NCBI GenBank assembly: GCA_037349315.1
Contig: JBAIAC010000059.1
Span: 21,298,501-21,362,500 of the forward strand
From: Chelydra serpentina
Lineage: Eukaryota; Chordata; Testudines; Chelydridae
Length of the DNA stretch: 64,000 nucleotides
Reading direction: 5' to 3'
The position numbers were made by a program, and so were the translations under genes. Of this stretch, positions 24,447 to 36,284 are shown one piece after another. Positions within the stretch are counted from its first letter, which is position 1; every line of letters starts with the position of its first letter. The notes beneath the pieces were generated by a model, which saw only the letters and a program-made list of their open reading frames with translations, did no database searches and was not told the origin of the DNA.

Positions 24447-25758
24447 TAAAAAGTCAGGAAGCCTCTGCCCCAGGTGATGGGGTCTATCAGTTAACAGAGG
24501 ATCCTTCTCGCTCATATCCTTGGCCTCTCCTCCTGGGGCGCAGCTGGTCTAAGCTCATAATCTACACTGAAGTCTGCTTATAAAGTGAATTCTCTACAGG
24601 CAAAGGCTACAGTCTATGAGATTAATGGGGAGAAACAAAAGGAAACATCCATAACAAGATGCTGTTGTCTCCTGAAAAGGCAGAGTGAACTCAGAGATTC
24701 TGTACATAGCAGAGGATCTCAGAAAGGTGTTTTATCAGTCACAGACTGAGCCTCCTTTTTAACTTCCTGTGAATAAAGCAATTACTTACGTTCAATACGA
24801 AATCAAAGGAAATGCAAGTGCCCAGCTAGCTGGCTCCAAGCGCTGCACACCGTATGGACCCCTACATTCCACCATTCTTATTTTTCAAGTGATATCTACA
24901 TTCCAGCTCGCAAAAGAAAAGGAACCAGCAGTAGTATCCAAAGAGCTCAGAAATCCCAGTTACGCTGACTGGGAAGAACAGCACTGATACAACGTGCAGC
25001 CATAGCCTTTATCAGTATTCCTACTACTTCAAATATACGGCTTAGCGTTCTGTGTGTGGCATTTGGAACCAGCCTTCAAGCTGGGTAGCTGTGTTTTCTT
25101 TGACTTTGAGCCGCTGTTTTAATTATTTTTAATTAAAGTAATCACTTTTGCTCAATGCTGCCTTTGTGACAGGTACAGCACCATCATCTGCCACGTAATC
25201 TGCAAGCTCGCTCGCTCTTTGCAGGATACGATAGCAGCTTGCAAGGGCTATCTTCTGTTATTTCCCAATTGATATATTATTTAGGTATTCGCAATACCAA
25301 CGAAGGCTAGGAAGACATACTGCGTCCGTGCTCTTATGTCAAATCCTTTTAACTGAAGTTTCTTGGTTTTTTAAGAGTGCTACTTGTTCATTCTCCCGTT
25401 CTCGTCCGTTGTATTATATTTACATAAGGGAAGCTCAACAGCAGTCTGAACACAGACTGTTCCCTTCTCTTGGCCCTGACCCAACAAGGACAATCCAGGC
25501 TCGGCACCCAAATCAAATTCCCTTCAGCACCATTGAAAATTCCATCCCATGTCTGTGGGGTTCTCAGGTTCTCCTTAAAACAAATGCTTATACGCAAGAC
25601 TCATTCCAGGGTTCCACCACCACCACCACCACTCTCCCCATATGTGCCCAACATATAGAGACACACCGTAGATGCATTGAGCTCTCCAGACTGGAATGAC
25701 AGATCAGATGCAGGCATCTCATTTCATGGAAAAGAGGAGCCCTGTTGCAAATACTTAC
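24447..25758. other. Intronic DNA, possibly conserved
   Basis: No repeat is recognised. 25010-25270 is free of repeats and evenly composed, which would suit a conserved noncoding element, but this is only a suggestion. Confidence 0.3.
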
Positions 25759-25876
25759 TACGCTCTACTTTAAAAAGGTATTCAAACTCCACGATCAGGT
25801 GAACATGTTCTGTTGAATTATTGATGAGGGAAAGCAGAAGATTCACAGCAAAGTCAATGGAAAGTTTGTAATGAGA
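25759..25876 (-). CDS. Candidate host exon (118 bp), helical-repeat-like
   Basis: The acceptor is very good (tccccctttcag|TCT) and the donor is nearly ideal (GCGTA|GTAAGTAT). It starts in phase 0 and ends in phase 1. Its 39 codons have no stop and read SHYK, then 'LSIDFAVNLLLSLINNSTEH', then VHLIVEF..., with the leucine-rich helix pattern of HEAT/ARM alpha-solenoids. The end phase fits the exon at 13157-13274. The upstream exon at 26586-26674 ends in phase 1, which does not fit this phase-0 start, so an intervening exon of length 3n+2 is expected. The protein is not identified. Confidence 0.6.
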
Positions 25877-26585
25877 CTGAAAGGGGGAAATGTTTTCTTC
25901 ATAGTATTTTTAGCTCGGATTTTCAAAAGGGCCTAAAGGAGTGAATTAGGCACTCAACCCACATTGAACCACCTAGTACCCTTAGACTAGCCCAGCCATC
26001 AATTTCAAAAGTATTAATAGAACCACACACATTACAGATGCAAAAGGCCTGTCAAAGCATCTAACCTGCTCACCTTCTAGCGGTGATCTGTTACCCTATA
26101 CCATATTCCAGAGTGCTTGGTCCAGTCCTCCTTCAAAGCATCTAATGGAATCATCTCTCACTACAGGGCTCTGATCCCCACTCTCCCCACCAATGTTTTC
26201 TTCTCCTTCATGATTCAAACTAAATGCATCTCGATGCAAAGGATAAATGGCATGACTCAAGGTGAAAGATGTACCCGATGCTGGATTTTGCTAGCAAGAG
26301 AAGGATCAAATACGCACACATTAATTGGCCTCAATTTAAAGTGTGGTTATGATTGGAAGAAAATGCTGCTTGAACAGTCCAGGCATCGTGCTGAGCTCGC
26401 AGTGCCCGCATTCAGGAAAAAGACAAATGTAGCCATTGGGTTTGGGACTGGCAAACTGAACAATTTCTCATGTAGAAAATCAATTGATGGAGCATAAACG
26501 TGGAATAACCAAGAGGTGGTTTTCACAAAGATGCTTTCTGTGTCACGCAGCCTCACCAAAAAGGATTCCAAGTGCAGAAACTTAC
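25877..26585. other. Intronic DNA with a weak CR1-like piece
   Basis: 26040-26165 looks like a diverged minus-strand CR1 end. A 44 bp minus candidate (26162-26205) has the right phases to bridge the neighbouring exons but a poor acceptor; see rejected items. Confidence 0.35.
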
Positions 26586-26674
26586 CGTGGCTTGCAGTTT
26601 TGCTGATGGCACACAAGATGGACCAGGATGCAGCCTTGATCTCACACAACAATAATGGCCTTTCAGTGCTGCCA
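26586..26674 (-). CDS. Candidate host exon (89 bp), HEAT/ARM-like
   Basis: The acceptor is strong (tttttgttttacag|TGG) and the donor is near consensus (CCACG|GTAAGT). It starts in phase 2 and ends in phase 1. The 29 complete codons read GST, then 'ERPLLLCEIKAASWSILCAI', then SKTASH. The first base T completes a codon with the AA left by the exon at 29984-30073 (AAT, Asn). A second open frame exists (ALKGHYCCV...), but it does not match the phase of the upstream exon. No protein is recognised. Confidence 0.6.
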
Positions 26675-26730
26675 CTGTAAAACAAAAAACAAACAAACAC
26701 CACAGCTGTAAGTAAACTAAATAGATGATA

Positions 26731-27228
26731 GGTTTCAGAGGAGTAGCCATCTTAGTCTGTATCAGCAAAAACAATGAGGAGTCTTTGTGGCACCTTAGAG
26801 ACTAACACATTTATTTGGGCATAAGCTTTCTTGGGCTATAACCCACTTCATCAGATGCCTGGAGTGAAAAATACAGTAGGCAGGTATAAATATATAGCAC
26901 ATGAAAAGATGGGAGTTGCCTTATCAAGTGGGGGTGGGGTCAGTGCTAACGAGGCCAATTCAATCAGGGTGGATGTGGCCTATTCCCAACAGTTGACAAG
27001 AAGGTGTGAGTATCAGCAGAGGGAAAATTACTTTTTGTAGTGACCCAGCCACTCCCAGTCCCATGTCTGATGTGTCCATCTATTCTTTTGCGTAGAGACT
27101 GTCTGGTTTGGCCAATGAACATAGCAGAGGGGCTGGCACATGATAGCATATATTACATTGGTAGATGTGCAGGTGAACGAGCCTCCGATGGTGTGGCTGA
27201 TGTGTTAGGTCCTATAATGGTGTCCCTT
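26731..27228 (-). mobile_element. Penelope-like retroelement fragment
   Basis: Minus translation around 27080-27125 gives 'FIGQTRQSLRKRIDGH', the YIG half of a GIY-YIG endonuclease, the hallmark of Penelope-like elements. The tail 'tcatcagatgcctgg' and 'gcataagctttcttgggct' (as plus) matches other copies here. The terminus 'ggtttcagaggagtagcc' lies at 26731. Flanks aaatagatgata and gaatagatat suggest a TSD of about 8-10 bp. The reverse transcriptase is absent. Confidence 0.75.
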
Positions 27229-27614
27229 GAATAGATATGCGGACAGAGTCACATACATAACTCACCAACAATGCAGTTCTGCCTATGGTAGCAACAACAG
27301 AAGCTGTAGTGTAGACAGGACTCACTAACAGTACCCAAGCTCTGCTTCCTACACTACAGCTTCCATCATTGCTAACACAGGTGGTGAATACTTTGTTGCC
27401 AGCACAGATGTGGCCCTAGCAAAGAAGAAGTGTGCTGTATCCATACGGAAACGCAAAGGGTTTTTAGTTAAGCACAGTCCAATCATCCTAGCAGTAATTT
27501 GGCCAGATCAGAGTTTACATGACAACTCCTAGGAAAGCACCACAGCATCTTCACTCACCACCAGCAGTCACAATCTTGGTTTAACATCTCATTTGAAAGA
27601 TGGTTGGTTTGCAA
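27229..27614. other. Unassigned DNA
   Basis: 27260-27400 contains an inverted pair around 'gaagctgtagtgtagacagg' and 'acactacagcttccatcatt', so a small foldback element is possible. Confidence 0.35.
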
Positions 27615-27619
27615 ACCAC

Positions 27620-28625
27620 TATCACAGTTCAGGGTAACTACACCTTTATTTCCCCTCAGAGATCAGCCAGGGCACCTACACTCAGGCGTCCAAATCCCAG
27701 CTGTCACCTCTCTTCGATGGAGACCCGCTCCTTCCCCCTTCTGACTGGAGTATTTCCAAGATGTACAGTTCCTTGACTATGCTGTGTTATCCCCAGCAGA
27801 GACAGGCTGCCCAAACAGAACCTGCTTGTTTTGTCCTTAGAGATGGCTAACAGCTGTAACTGCTACAGTTATATAAAGGTACCACAGCACTTCCTATGCA
27901 AGCCGACTTTATTCTTAGGGTAAAAAGCATTACAGAGAAAACATTAAAAACAATAAAAGAACCTACCCGCATGCTAATAAGATTAGCAGTGTTAACCCCC
28001 AATGCTAATATAGATTCCATCAGGAACAGTCCTTCAAACCTCCACCCAAGGGAGTTACCAGTTCATCATAGTTTCAGCTCAGAACAAGCACCCAGACCTT
28101 CCATCCCTACCCTAATGATTGGGGCACTCCGTGGACCAGGAGTCCTGTTCATTTGCTGGATCAGGAAGATAGCCTGGTTTTAAATTGTCTCAGAGCCATC
28201 TATCCAAAAACCCTGTTTTTGTCCGATGGTTCCCGGTAGGGTGACCAGATGTCCCGATTTTTATAGGGACAGTCCCGGTTTTGGGGTCTTTTTCTTATAT
28301 AGGCTCCTATTACCCCCCAGCCTCTGTCCCGATTTTTCACATTTGTTGTCTGGTCACCCTAGTTCCCGGAGACTCCAGTTTGAACGAATGTATGCAGACC
28401 TATCCAGGGGGATGGTTTCAAAGGACTGATAACGGAAGAAGTACATTAGTATCCCCCTTCCCTAGCAGAAAAGATACACACAATGCCACAACACCACATA
28501 CACAAATGTGTTTTAATACAACGTACGCAAAAGGTATTAACCTTAACTTGATAAGGTTTAACTGAATTCAGGAAACTTTACCTTAATTCCATAAGGTTTG
28601 CTCAGGACATGGTCAGTCTGTCACC
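27620..28625 (-). mobile_element. Solo LTR, same family as 55504-56405, with a MITE inside
   Basis: It aligns by eye with the LTR at 55504-56405: 'acagttcagggtaac', 'ttacagagaaaacattaaaa' and the 'ataaggt' end region. Flanks accac at 27615-27619 and 28626-28630 form a perfect 5 bp TSD. AATAAA occurs in minus orientation near 27907. The MITE at 28237-28361 is a later insertion. It has no coding. Confidence 0.65.
28237..28361. mobile_element. 125 bp hAT-like MITE, copy 1
   Basis: Inverted termini 'tagggtgaccagatgtccc' and '...ctggtcaccctag', counting one flanking base. A perfect 8 bp TSD, gttcccgg, lies at 28229-28236 and 28362-28369. Copies 2 and 3 are at 43029 and 44713. Confidence 0.9.
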
Positions 28626-28630
28626 ACCAC

Positions 28631-29639
28631 TCAGATAGGTGTACCATACTTAAACTCACATTTATAGCTAGCGGCTCCAGGTGCTGAATGTCAATAATTT
28701 CCAGATGGGCCCCAAATCAAGCGAAAAGGAAATCAGGCAAGACAACAGAGATCCTTGCTAGGTGAAGGAATGTTTCTGTCTGACATTTCACTGGCACATA
28801 AAGCTACCTGGCCCAGAGGAGAATTAGTAATACTTTCCATAGAGGGTGCTTTATTTTTAAACTGAGAATTAATGAAGTTGACACCAAGTGTTTCTTGAGA
28901 AGATATAGCTGTCTGACAGTTTTTAAAAGTCTTTAAAAGAAAAAAAATCCTACAATGACAAATACCAGGAGCAGCAGCAGCACCTTTTAAGGCAGAAGGA
29001 AGCTGAAAACCGAGCCCTAGTTTTTAAGCATGCCTGAGTCATAGCAGCCCTCCACTAAAAACAAATTCACTGGCTGGGAAAGAATGAGTTAGGCGCCTGT
29101 GTGATAAGGACTAGAAAGGATCCCTCTTTTCTCAACATTTTAGATAGCTGGAGTAAGTCAGCTGATGTGGGTTTTGTCCCTTTGAATTAACTTGGATATG
29201 GCTGGATATGCGGCTTCAAGGCTCAGCACTGAAGTCTGTATCTCTGATTTTTGGGGGGTGAGGCGGACAGGGAGTGGAGGTGTTTGACTGGGAGAGTAAG
29301 AGAGATGAGCAGTCAGAGAAACAAGTGGAGCTAAATAATGGCTTCAGAGAGCTGTCTGTTCTTCCTCTTGACCAGAAACACATTGGAAACACATCGCCCA
29401 AGGCAAGGGCAGTGTCACGGGAATCATGGATGAAGTGATTTCTGATTTCCTCTCCCTTGCTTTTATTTATTTATTTATTTATTTTTTAAAAAACCCAAAA
29501 CACAGAAGATACAGGGCTGCCATCATCTGCCCCCACACCCTGAATGGTGGCAAACCTATGACCCATCTCTCAAGGAATCAGCTCTCACACACACACTGGG
29601 CCTAAATCTCCCATCATACAGGTGTAACATCACTGAAAT
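28631..29639. other. Unassigned DNA with a TTTA microsatellite
   Basis: A (TTTA)6 tract lies at 29461-29487. No gene or named repeat is recognised otherwise. Confidence 0.45.
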
Positions 29640-29895
29640 CCATATAATAAACTGCTCAGGAGACCTGAGGTTTTTTTCCTGGCTATGGAAATGATCTGCT
29701 GCAAGATCTTGGATAAGACCCTTCACCTCCCTATGCCTCTGTTTCCCCTCCCACCCTTTGTCTATCTTCCCTCTTAAGACTGTAAGCTCTTTGGGGACAG
29801 GGACGGTCTCTTACTATATGTTTGTACAGTTGGCTAACATAATAGGGACTCTATGTGCTACTTTAATGTTTCTACTAACAATAATAAGAACTAAC
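29640..29895 (+). repeat. MIR/CORE-like SINE
   Basis: Plus orientation: 'ttggataagacccttcacct', 'gtaagctctttggggacagg' and 'aacataatagggactctatg' ending in 'aataataag'. Confidence 0.65.
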
Positions 29896-29983
29896 TACAC
29901 AATGCCTCAGATTAATCCTACAGAGTTTCTCTCAACTCATTAATACCAAATATCTTACTTGACAGACCAGAGGTGTGTTTTAC

Positions 29984-30073
29984 TTTATTATTTTCCAGTG
30001 ATTCTGGACTGTTTTCAGTGTTTCCTGTTCTTCCTCTGGCGTGCACTGCAGATACCGTCGCAATCCAGTCACT
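29984..30073 (-). CDS. Candidate host exon (90 bp)
   Basis: The minus acceptor is 'gattttccattag' and the donor is AATAAA|GTAAAA. One base completes the previous codon, 29 codons follow, and two bases (AA) remain. It reads 'VTGLRRYLQCTPEEEQETLK' and then TVQNHWKII, clearly protein-like. Its phases match both neighbours, 39818-39879 (ends AA) and 26586-26674 (starts T). The frame stays open upstream to about 30131, so the true acceptor could be earlier. If it were not spliced it would end at the TAA overlapping the donor. The product is unknown. Confidence 0.6.
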
Positions 30074-30485
30074 CTAATGGAAAATCTCTGACAATTTCTT
30101 ACTCTTGAGCGGATTTCTTCTGGCTCACTTCACAGTTATTTAGCCTATTCACTGACATGATCTTGAGTGGGGGAATTTCATCCTGGAGTGAGATAGCAAA
30201 TTGAGCACCGGCACCTTAATTCAAAATGGCTGATTACGGACTGGTCACTGACAGACCAGTTCTCTAGAACCAGGACACCTTGAACTAAAAAGACAGGTAG
30301 TGGGAATCCCCTTTTTTCCCCCCTTCTTCCAAAACCTTGGTTGTCAGAACCTGCATTTTGTTTCTCTGTGTCTGGGGTAAGGAATCTGGTTTCCACCTGC
30401 AACACGGCTTACATTTCCCAGCATCATCCATTGTTAGTTGCTGCTTGCTGGAATATTTAAAAGCGGGGGGGTTATGAAAACAGAG
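30074..30485. other. Unassigned intronic DNA
   Basis: No repeat or exon is recognised beyond the upstream open extension of the exon at 29984-30073. Confidence 0.4.
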
Positions 30486-31330
30486 GCATAGAATCAGAGA
30501 AATGCAGGCCTGGAAGAGACCACGAGAAGACACCGAGTCCAGCCCCCTGTGCTATAGCAGAGCCACCCCTACACCATCCCTGACAGGTGTTTGTCCAGCC
30601 TGTTCTTAAACACCTCCAATGACGGTGATTTCATAACCACCCTTGGAAGCCTATTCCAGAGCTCAACTACACTATAGATAGAAAGTTTTTCCTAATATCT
30701 AACCTCTCAATCTCCCCTGCGGCAGATTCAGCCGACTACTTCTGGTCTTACCTTCAGTGTGTATGGAAAAAAATTGATAACCATCTTCTCTGTTAAACCA
30801 TTGAACGTATTTGAAGACTTATCAGTCCCATCCCATCCCCCGTCCCCCCGCCCAGCCCAGTCCTCTTTTCTCAAGACTAAACAGGCCCAGGTTTTTTTAA
30901 TCTTTCCTCAGAAGTCACTTTTTCTAAATCTTTATCATTTTTGTTGCTCTCCTCTGGACTCTCTCCAATTTGTCCACATCTTTTCTAAGATTCGGTGCCC
31001 AGAATTGGACACCGTACTCCAGTGCCAAGAAAAGCAGGACAATTATCTCTCGTGTCTTACATACGACACTCCTCTTAATAAACCCCAGAACGATATTAGC
31101 CTTTTTTTGCAGCTGAGTCACATTGTTGACTCATATTCAGTTTGTGCTCCACTATAATAACCCCCAGATCCTTTCCAGCAGTACTACCACCTCGCCAATT
31201 ATTCCCCATTTAGTAGCTGTGCATTTGACTTTTCCGTCCTCAGTGAAGAACTTTGCACTTGTCTGTACTGAATGTGTGATTATGTTGTGCTAGATTTCCA
31301 CAAACACAACTTTGGCAATGCATCCTAATC
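30486..31330 (-). mobile_element. CR1 LINE, 3' end with RT C-terminus
   Basis: Minus translation at 30924-31020 gives 'LEYGVQFWAPNLRKDVDKLE' and then [10 protein letters not shown], the end of CR1 ORF2. The 3' UTR with 'ccacccttggaagcctattc' (as plus) and the terminal 'catagaatcagag' close it on the left. The ORF is broken. Confidence 0.85.
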
Positions 31331-32959
31331 TTGTCCAGAAAATAACCCCACCCACCCTGCGATTACAGTTCCAGGGCTCTCAGGAAAATATGGAGTAAGT
31401 TGCACCCAACTGGGTGGAGACTTTCTGATGCAGAAATACATTCCTGAGTGGGATGAGATCACCTAATGCTGTGACCCTGGCAGGAGGGGAAAGGCTGGAG
31501 TGCTAACCTACTGCTTCACTGAGCATCTCCTGGCAGAAGCCATCATACAGCAATGTTCCTTCCCAGGAACTGACATACACACAGGGTTTGACATTTACCA
31601 GACTTCTGTTAGCAGAAGACAAGGTCTACTATCAGAGGACATTAAAAAAAGGCCCCATTCCTCCCAGGCAAGTTGGTGAGTGGCATTATTAAGTCCTATA
31701 TGTATGCCTGCACACAGAGTGATGGTCCTGGAAGGTAGGCAGGTGGCTACCTCTCACCTCAGGTCAGACACAACTGCCTTAACCAGTTGCAAGTGACATG
31801 GTTCAAGTTGCCTCCTGCTTTCCCGCCATCACAATCATGTTTGTAACTCTGCGCCTGACATGCTGCCTGAACAGGTTTTTATTAGCACATCTGGGCATAG
31901 CCGGTCATCTCACCCCTTGTGTCTCCACAGGGGATTCAGTATCCAGACATATGCACAAGGAGAGGCACATGGGAAAGTCCATTCTGGGACATCCTGCTGA
32001 ATGAAAATAAAAGCAGAGGAAAATAAAAGCAGATTTGTTAACAGGATTGTTTTTAAAGGGAAATAATACCAACAAACGACACTGGTTTTTTTAAAGGGAC
32101 ATTTTGCTTGTTACCTGTATATTTTTTCAAGTGAGAATTCAGTTGGTTCCAGCCTGTTTATTTCAAATTATTTTCCTTCAATTCACATTGAATGCTACAA
32201 AACATTACCTTGCCCTAACAGAAGGTTAAGACACGCAACACTTCACTGCCTGACAAACCTGTCCCATCAACAGGTGCTATAGAACTGGCATCAGAATAGA
32301 CAAGCTATCTCCCACTGACATCTGATTCTGCTTCAGCACTTGAGGTATCCTCTTGGGTTCTCCCATCTTCAGCACTTATGCTCCCTCATCTTTCACCTAT
32401 TCCAACACTTCCTGAACTCTCTGTCTTTCACATCCCTTCCTCACCTGCGGAAACTGCCTGATTCCAGCAACCTCTGCCTTAACACTGCCTTAACACCGTC
32501 TCCAAAAGACACTAGACTGTTCTTGAACTTCAGAATTCATGACTAAGAACCCCAGGATCTTCTGCTATACACATGGGTACTGCTGTTAGTAACTGGAAAA
32601 GTGGGTCTGAGCTTTCATGGAGCTAGTGCAAGAGCAGCTGAAGACTCAGTTATTAATTTGTACTCAGTAACCAGCTGCACTGTATGTCCATTCTGCAAAT
32701 CACAGTGGGAAAAGTGGGGTCCAGTCCAATGTCCCTTGAAGTCAATAGAAGGACGTCCATTGATTTCAGTGAGTGGTGGATCAAGCCCTTGGTGAACAGT
32801 AAATCTAGTAAGTCGCCGACTGTTCATGTCTACATCCCCAGTAACATGACAAACACTGGCTCACTTAGCTATTAGTTCACTGGGGCGCTATATTCTTGTG
32901 CAAAATCCACAACACTGAAAATGAAAGTGACTATGGTTACCGGACAACATTCTTCTCCT
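31331..32959. other. Unassigned DNA with one possible palindromic repeat
   Basis: 32720-32800 is palindrome-like ('gtcccttgaagtcaatagaa' against 'ccattgatttcagtgag'). A minus donor at about 31757 has an open frame but no acceptor. Confidence 0.35.
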
Positions 32960-33165
32960 AGAAGTGACAAAGGGTCCTGTGGCACCTTATAGACTAACAG
33001 AGGTATTGAAGCATAAGCTTTCGTGGGTGAATACCCACTTCTTCGGATGCAAGCAGTGGAAATGTCCACTGCTTGCAACCGAAGAAGTGGGTATTCACCC
33101 ACGAAAGCTTATGCTTCAATACCTCTGTTAGTCTATAAGGTGCCACAGGACCCTTTGTCACTTCT
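32960..33165. repeat. Near-perfect palindrome, 101 bp arms, 4 bp spacer
   Basis: Arm 32960-33060 and arm 33065-33165 are reverse complements with a single mismatch (the A of 'cggatgc' against T in the mirror). The spacer is aatg. Each arm is a Penelope-type tail ('gtgggtattcacccacgaaa' in the right arm), so this is a head-to-head inverted dimer. It would form a very stable hairpin. The near identity of the arms means either recent formation or gene conversion between them. Confidence 0.9.
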
Positions 33166-33889
33166 CAAACATGTGTGATCTTCTCAACAAATTAAGACGA
33201 CAGTTCTTTGCAGTGGTTGGTGCTCGGTTCTGATGCTGACTGTAGGCACTTGGAGTTGAAAGTATTTTAATCACCCTGGATAGCTCCTTGGGATAGAATT
33301 GGCAATTTCAATGGAGGTTGATAGGAAGGTTCTCTTGGCCTGCAATACAGCCTCAGCATAGGCTTTGAGGCATTTGTTATGTTTCATCCCGTCTGTATGA
33401 GCCTTTGTCTTTCACCATGGGTGCTTGAGTTTCCACCCCCCTCTCCTCATCCAGTGAAGAATGTCAGAAAACCATGGAGATCAGTGTGGGTAACAGGGAG
33501 GAAGGAGCCATTTGGGGGCCAGGGATCGTTAAGTGACCTTAACAATCATGGCAAGCGGCTCTAGATCATTTGTAGAAGTTTCTAAACATTTCTAGTTATT
33601 TCTCCCTCCTCCTGCCCTGTACGGTTAGATTCATAGCATTAAGCGAGCCTGGCCTTACTGGCTGAGGAATATGAAAAACAGCACCAATACAAATGATCTG
33701 TTTTGAATATATGGCATAATCAAAACTTGACAGTGTGATGTGGGACATTATGTTGGCATTTGTTTGAGATGATGACCAGCACTACCCACTCATAACTTTC
33801 ATGCTCATGATTCATACGGCCATTCCAAACTCGTGGAAATAAGTCTCAAATTTTAACAATGAATGCAATTAATCACTGACAGATTACCA
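33166..33889. other. Unassigned DNA
   Basis: Nothing recognisable is seen. Confidence 0.4.
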
Positions 33890-34055
33890 ATGAATGAGGT
33901 AGGAAAGTATTATTATCCCTATATTACAAATGGGGAACTGAGGTAGAGAGAGACTGATTTGCCCAAGGTCACACCGGATGTCTGGGGACAGAGCAGGGGA
34001 CTGATCCCTGGTCTCCGAAATCTCAGGCTAGCATTCTAACCACCGACCATCCTTA
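33890..34055 (-). repeat. MIR/CORE-like SINE
   Basis: 'attattatccctatattaca', 'gatttgcccaaggtcacacc' and 'tctaaccaccgaccatcctt' are in the reverse-oriented order. Confidence 0.75.
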
Positions 34056-34099
34056 TTCTCAGCTAGTTCAACCACAAATGGCTGGGCTCAGTGCAGGAA

Positions 34100-34178
34100 C
34101 TGCTGTGAGATATTCTATGGCAGCAAATCAGAGTAGACAATCACAATGGCCCTTTCTGGCCTTAAAAAAAAAAAAAGT
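34100..34178 (+). mobile_element. CR1 LINE terminal fragment
   Basis: 'gacaatcacaatggcccttt' and 'ctggcctt' followed by an A run match the end of the CR1 subfamily at 17430-17722. Confidence 0.6.
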
Positions 34179-34827
34179 ATCATATTTTTGTTTACTTTTC
34201 TGGTTTGCCAGAAGCTTTGCCAAGTTTTCCAGACTTTCCATGTTAATCTAGGCTGATTTTTGGCTTCTGGTAGAAACCAGGAGAAACTCAAAATGTAACT
34301 CAGGCCTCATATACCCAACTGAACGGCAGCTGGAAAGTTCTGCACATCACACACAGGGTACACATGGGTGTCCCAGGAATCGTTCATCACCCCAAGGAAA
34401 ATAAATTTACACTTTCAAGCCGAGAACCGCCTCCCACTTGTGTCTTTAATTGACATTTCCCTGTCTATGCCTTGCAAGCACTGGAGCTCATGAAACAAGG
34501 AGATTGACAGCTAGAGCCCACAAGAGAAGTGTGTAGGCAGCTGCTCTCTCATTCCATTACAATAAAGTACCAGGCTCTTATTAGGTACCAGAGAGCAGCT
34601 GGCTCTGCTGCATAACACTACACAGGACACAAGTAGGTTAGGTGCAATCCACATGCAGCCAGGAACACATACAATTTGGGGCGCTGATGGAGGGAGAGAG
34701 AGAAAGAAGCCCACCTTCACCACAGTGACTTCCAGTCCCACAAGCACAGCCACCTAGTTTCCTTGTGTCACTCGACATGCTAATTATGCAATCGCACACA
34801 GCACTTAGGCAGCTGGATAATGACTTA
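34179..34827. other. Unassigned DNA
   Basis: No feature is recognised. Confidence 0.4.
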
Positions 34828-35756
34828 GAGCTTGTCTACACTGGCAAGTTGCTGCGCAGTAAAGCAGCTTTTTGCGCTCAAACTGCAGACGTGTCCACAC
34901 TGCCAAGCCCCTCTGTGTGCAGAAACTCCTCAGTTGGAGTGCTGCAAAAAAACCACCTCAATGAGAGTCGTAAGGCTATTTGCACAGAGATTCCAGCACT
35001 CTATTGTCAGTGTAGACACTTGATTGCTTTCTGTGCTGTAATTGGCCTCCGGAGCTGTCCCATAATGCCATTAAGTGACCGCTCTGCTCATTGTTTTGAA
35101 CTCGGCTGCCCTGGAGACATGTGCCTCCCCTTTCAAAGCACCGTTTCTGACAGCCTTTGGGTGCTGTGCTGATCTGCTCCGGGTCACAAAACAAACCATT
35201 AACGTGGAATGCTCCTGCTGTTGAACACAGAGGGGTGTGAGTGAGTGAGAGAGAGAGAGAGACAGGGGCTGATGCCGGGGTTTCCCCCTCCCCCTGGCTC
35301 AGGACTGGTTGCTTCCTGCCGCTGTCTGAACTTACAAGACAGCATGCGGACACACTATGTCCCCCAAACCACACCGTCTCTCTCCCTACACACACACACA
35401 CACTTCCTGTCACACACTCTTCCCCCCCCCGCCCCCCCCCCCCACACACACACACTTCAGTTGAAAAGCAGCTGGCAATGTAGTAGGATGCCCGTGGAAC
35501 AATGGGATTGGGAAACCTGCATCATGTGACGCTGTGCCTGCCCCATGAGGCATTGCAAACCCTACCCAAAGCACTCTGCGGCCAGTTGCACAGTGGGATA
35601 GTGACCACAATGCACTGCTGTCTTTGCTCTTGCAAGAGCTGCTAATGTGGATGCAACAAGGAGCAGAGTGTGGACATGCAACAGCAGTTTAATTCCAGCG
35701 TTTTAATAAAAGTGATAAAACCCGTGGCGCAGAAACTTGCCAGTGTAGACATACCC
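34828..35756. mobile_element. Harbinger-type non-autonomous element (929 bp)
   Basis: Inverted termini: left 'gagcttgtctacactggcaa'; right end, as reverse complement, 'gggtatgtctacactggcaa'. The flanks are TTA and TAA, the three-base A/T target of Harbinger (here not identical). The right terminus shares its first 15 bases with the autonomous element at 48849, so that transposase could plausibly act on it. The interior has GA and CA microsatellites and a C run near 35240-35455. ORFs inside are low-complexity chance. Confidence 0.75.
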
Positions 35757-36284
35757 TAAGTGTTTAACTTCCCAGTATTAGGACACGCCACATTCTTACC
35801 CTTATAAATCCCTTTTCATCTTACACTGAAAATAGCTACCGCCCTTAGTGTATCCACACCAGCAAAAGCCAGATGCAACGGCAGTGAACTGCACTGCGAC
35901 ATTTTTGCCAGAGCATATGCCCCTCAAGAGGCAAGGCAACAATCGTTCTATCCCTGCCCCTTCTTGTAATCAGGCCGGCGCTGAGGCAGGACCTCCCAAT
36001 TTAAGGCAGCTTTGGGAGTGCTGCTTCTCACCAAAACCAGCCTGCGGAAGCAGCCACAGTAACAGCAAAAAGGAGGTCCTTTCCCTCCAAAACGGAGACA
36101 CTTCCATGATGCTCCCCCGCTCCTGCCTGCTTGGAGAGTAAATGGGCCTGAACATGGACCCCTGCATGGCAGCGCAATGAACTATTGCACACCAGCACAT
36201 CAGACACCTATTTCTAATAACACAGAACCTTATGAAATTCTCTTTCCTGACCAGAATCACCATAAGATGCTGCAGTTTTGGCAC
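35757..36284. other. Unassigned DNA
   Basis: No feature is recognised. Confidence 0.4.

Noticed and set aside
26162..26205. 44 bp minus exon bridging the phase gap
   Set aside because: Phases fit and the frame is open, but the acceptor (aatcatgaag) lacks a pyrimidine tract and the area borders a CR1-like repeat.
31756..31880. Minus exon with GTGAGA donor (LQLVKAVVSDL)
   Set aside because: No acceptor with a pyrimidine tract at the open part of the frame.
35241..35529. ORFs rich in Thr/His/Pro
   Set aside because: Products of GA and CA microsatellites inside a non-autonomous element.
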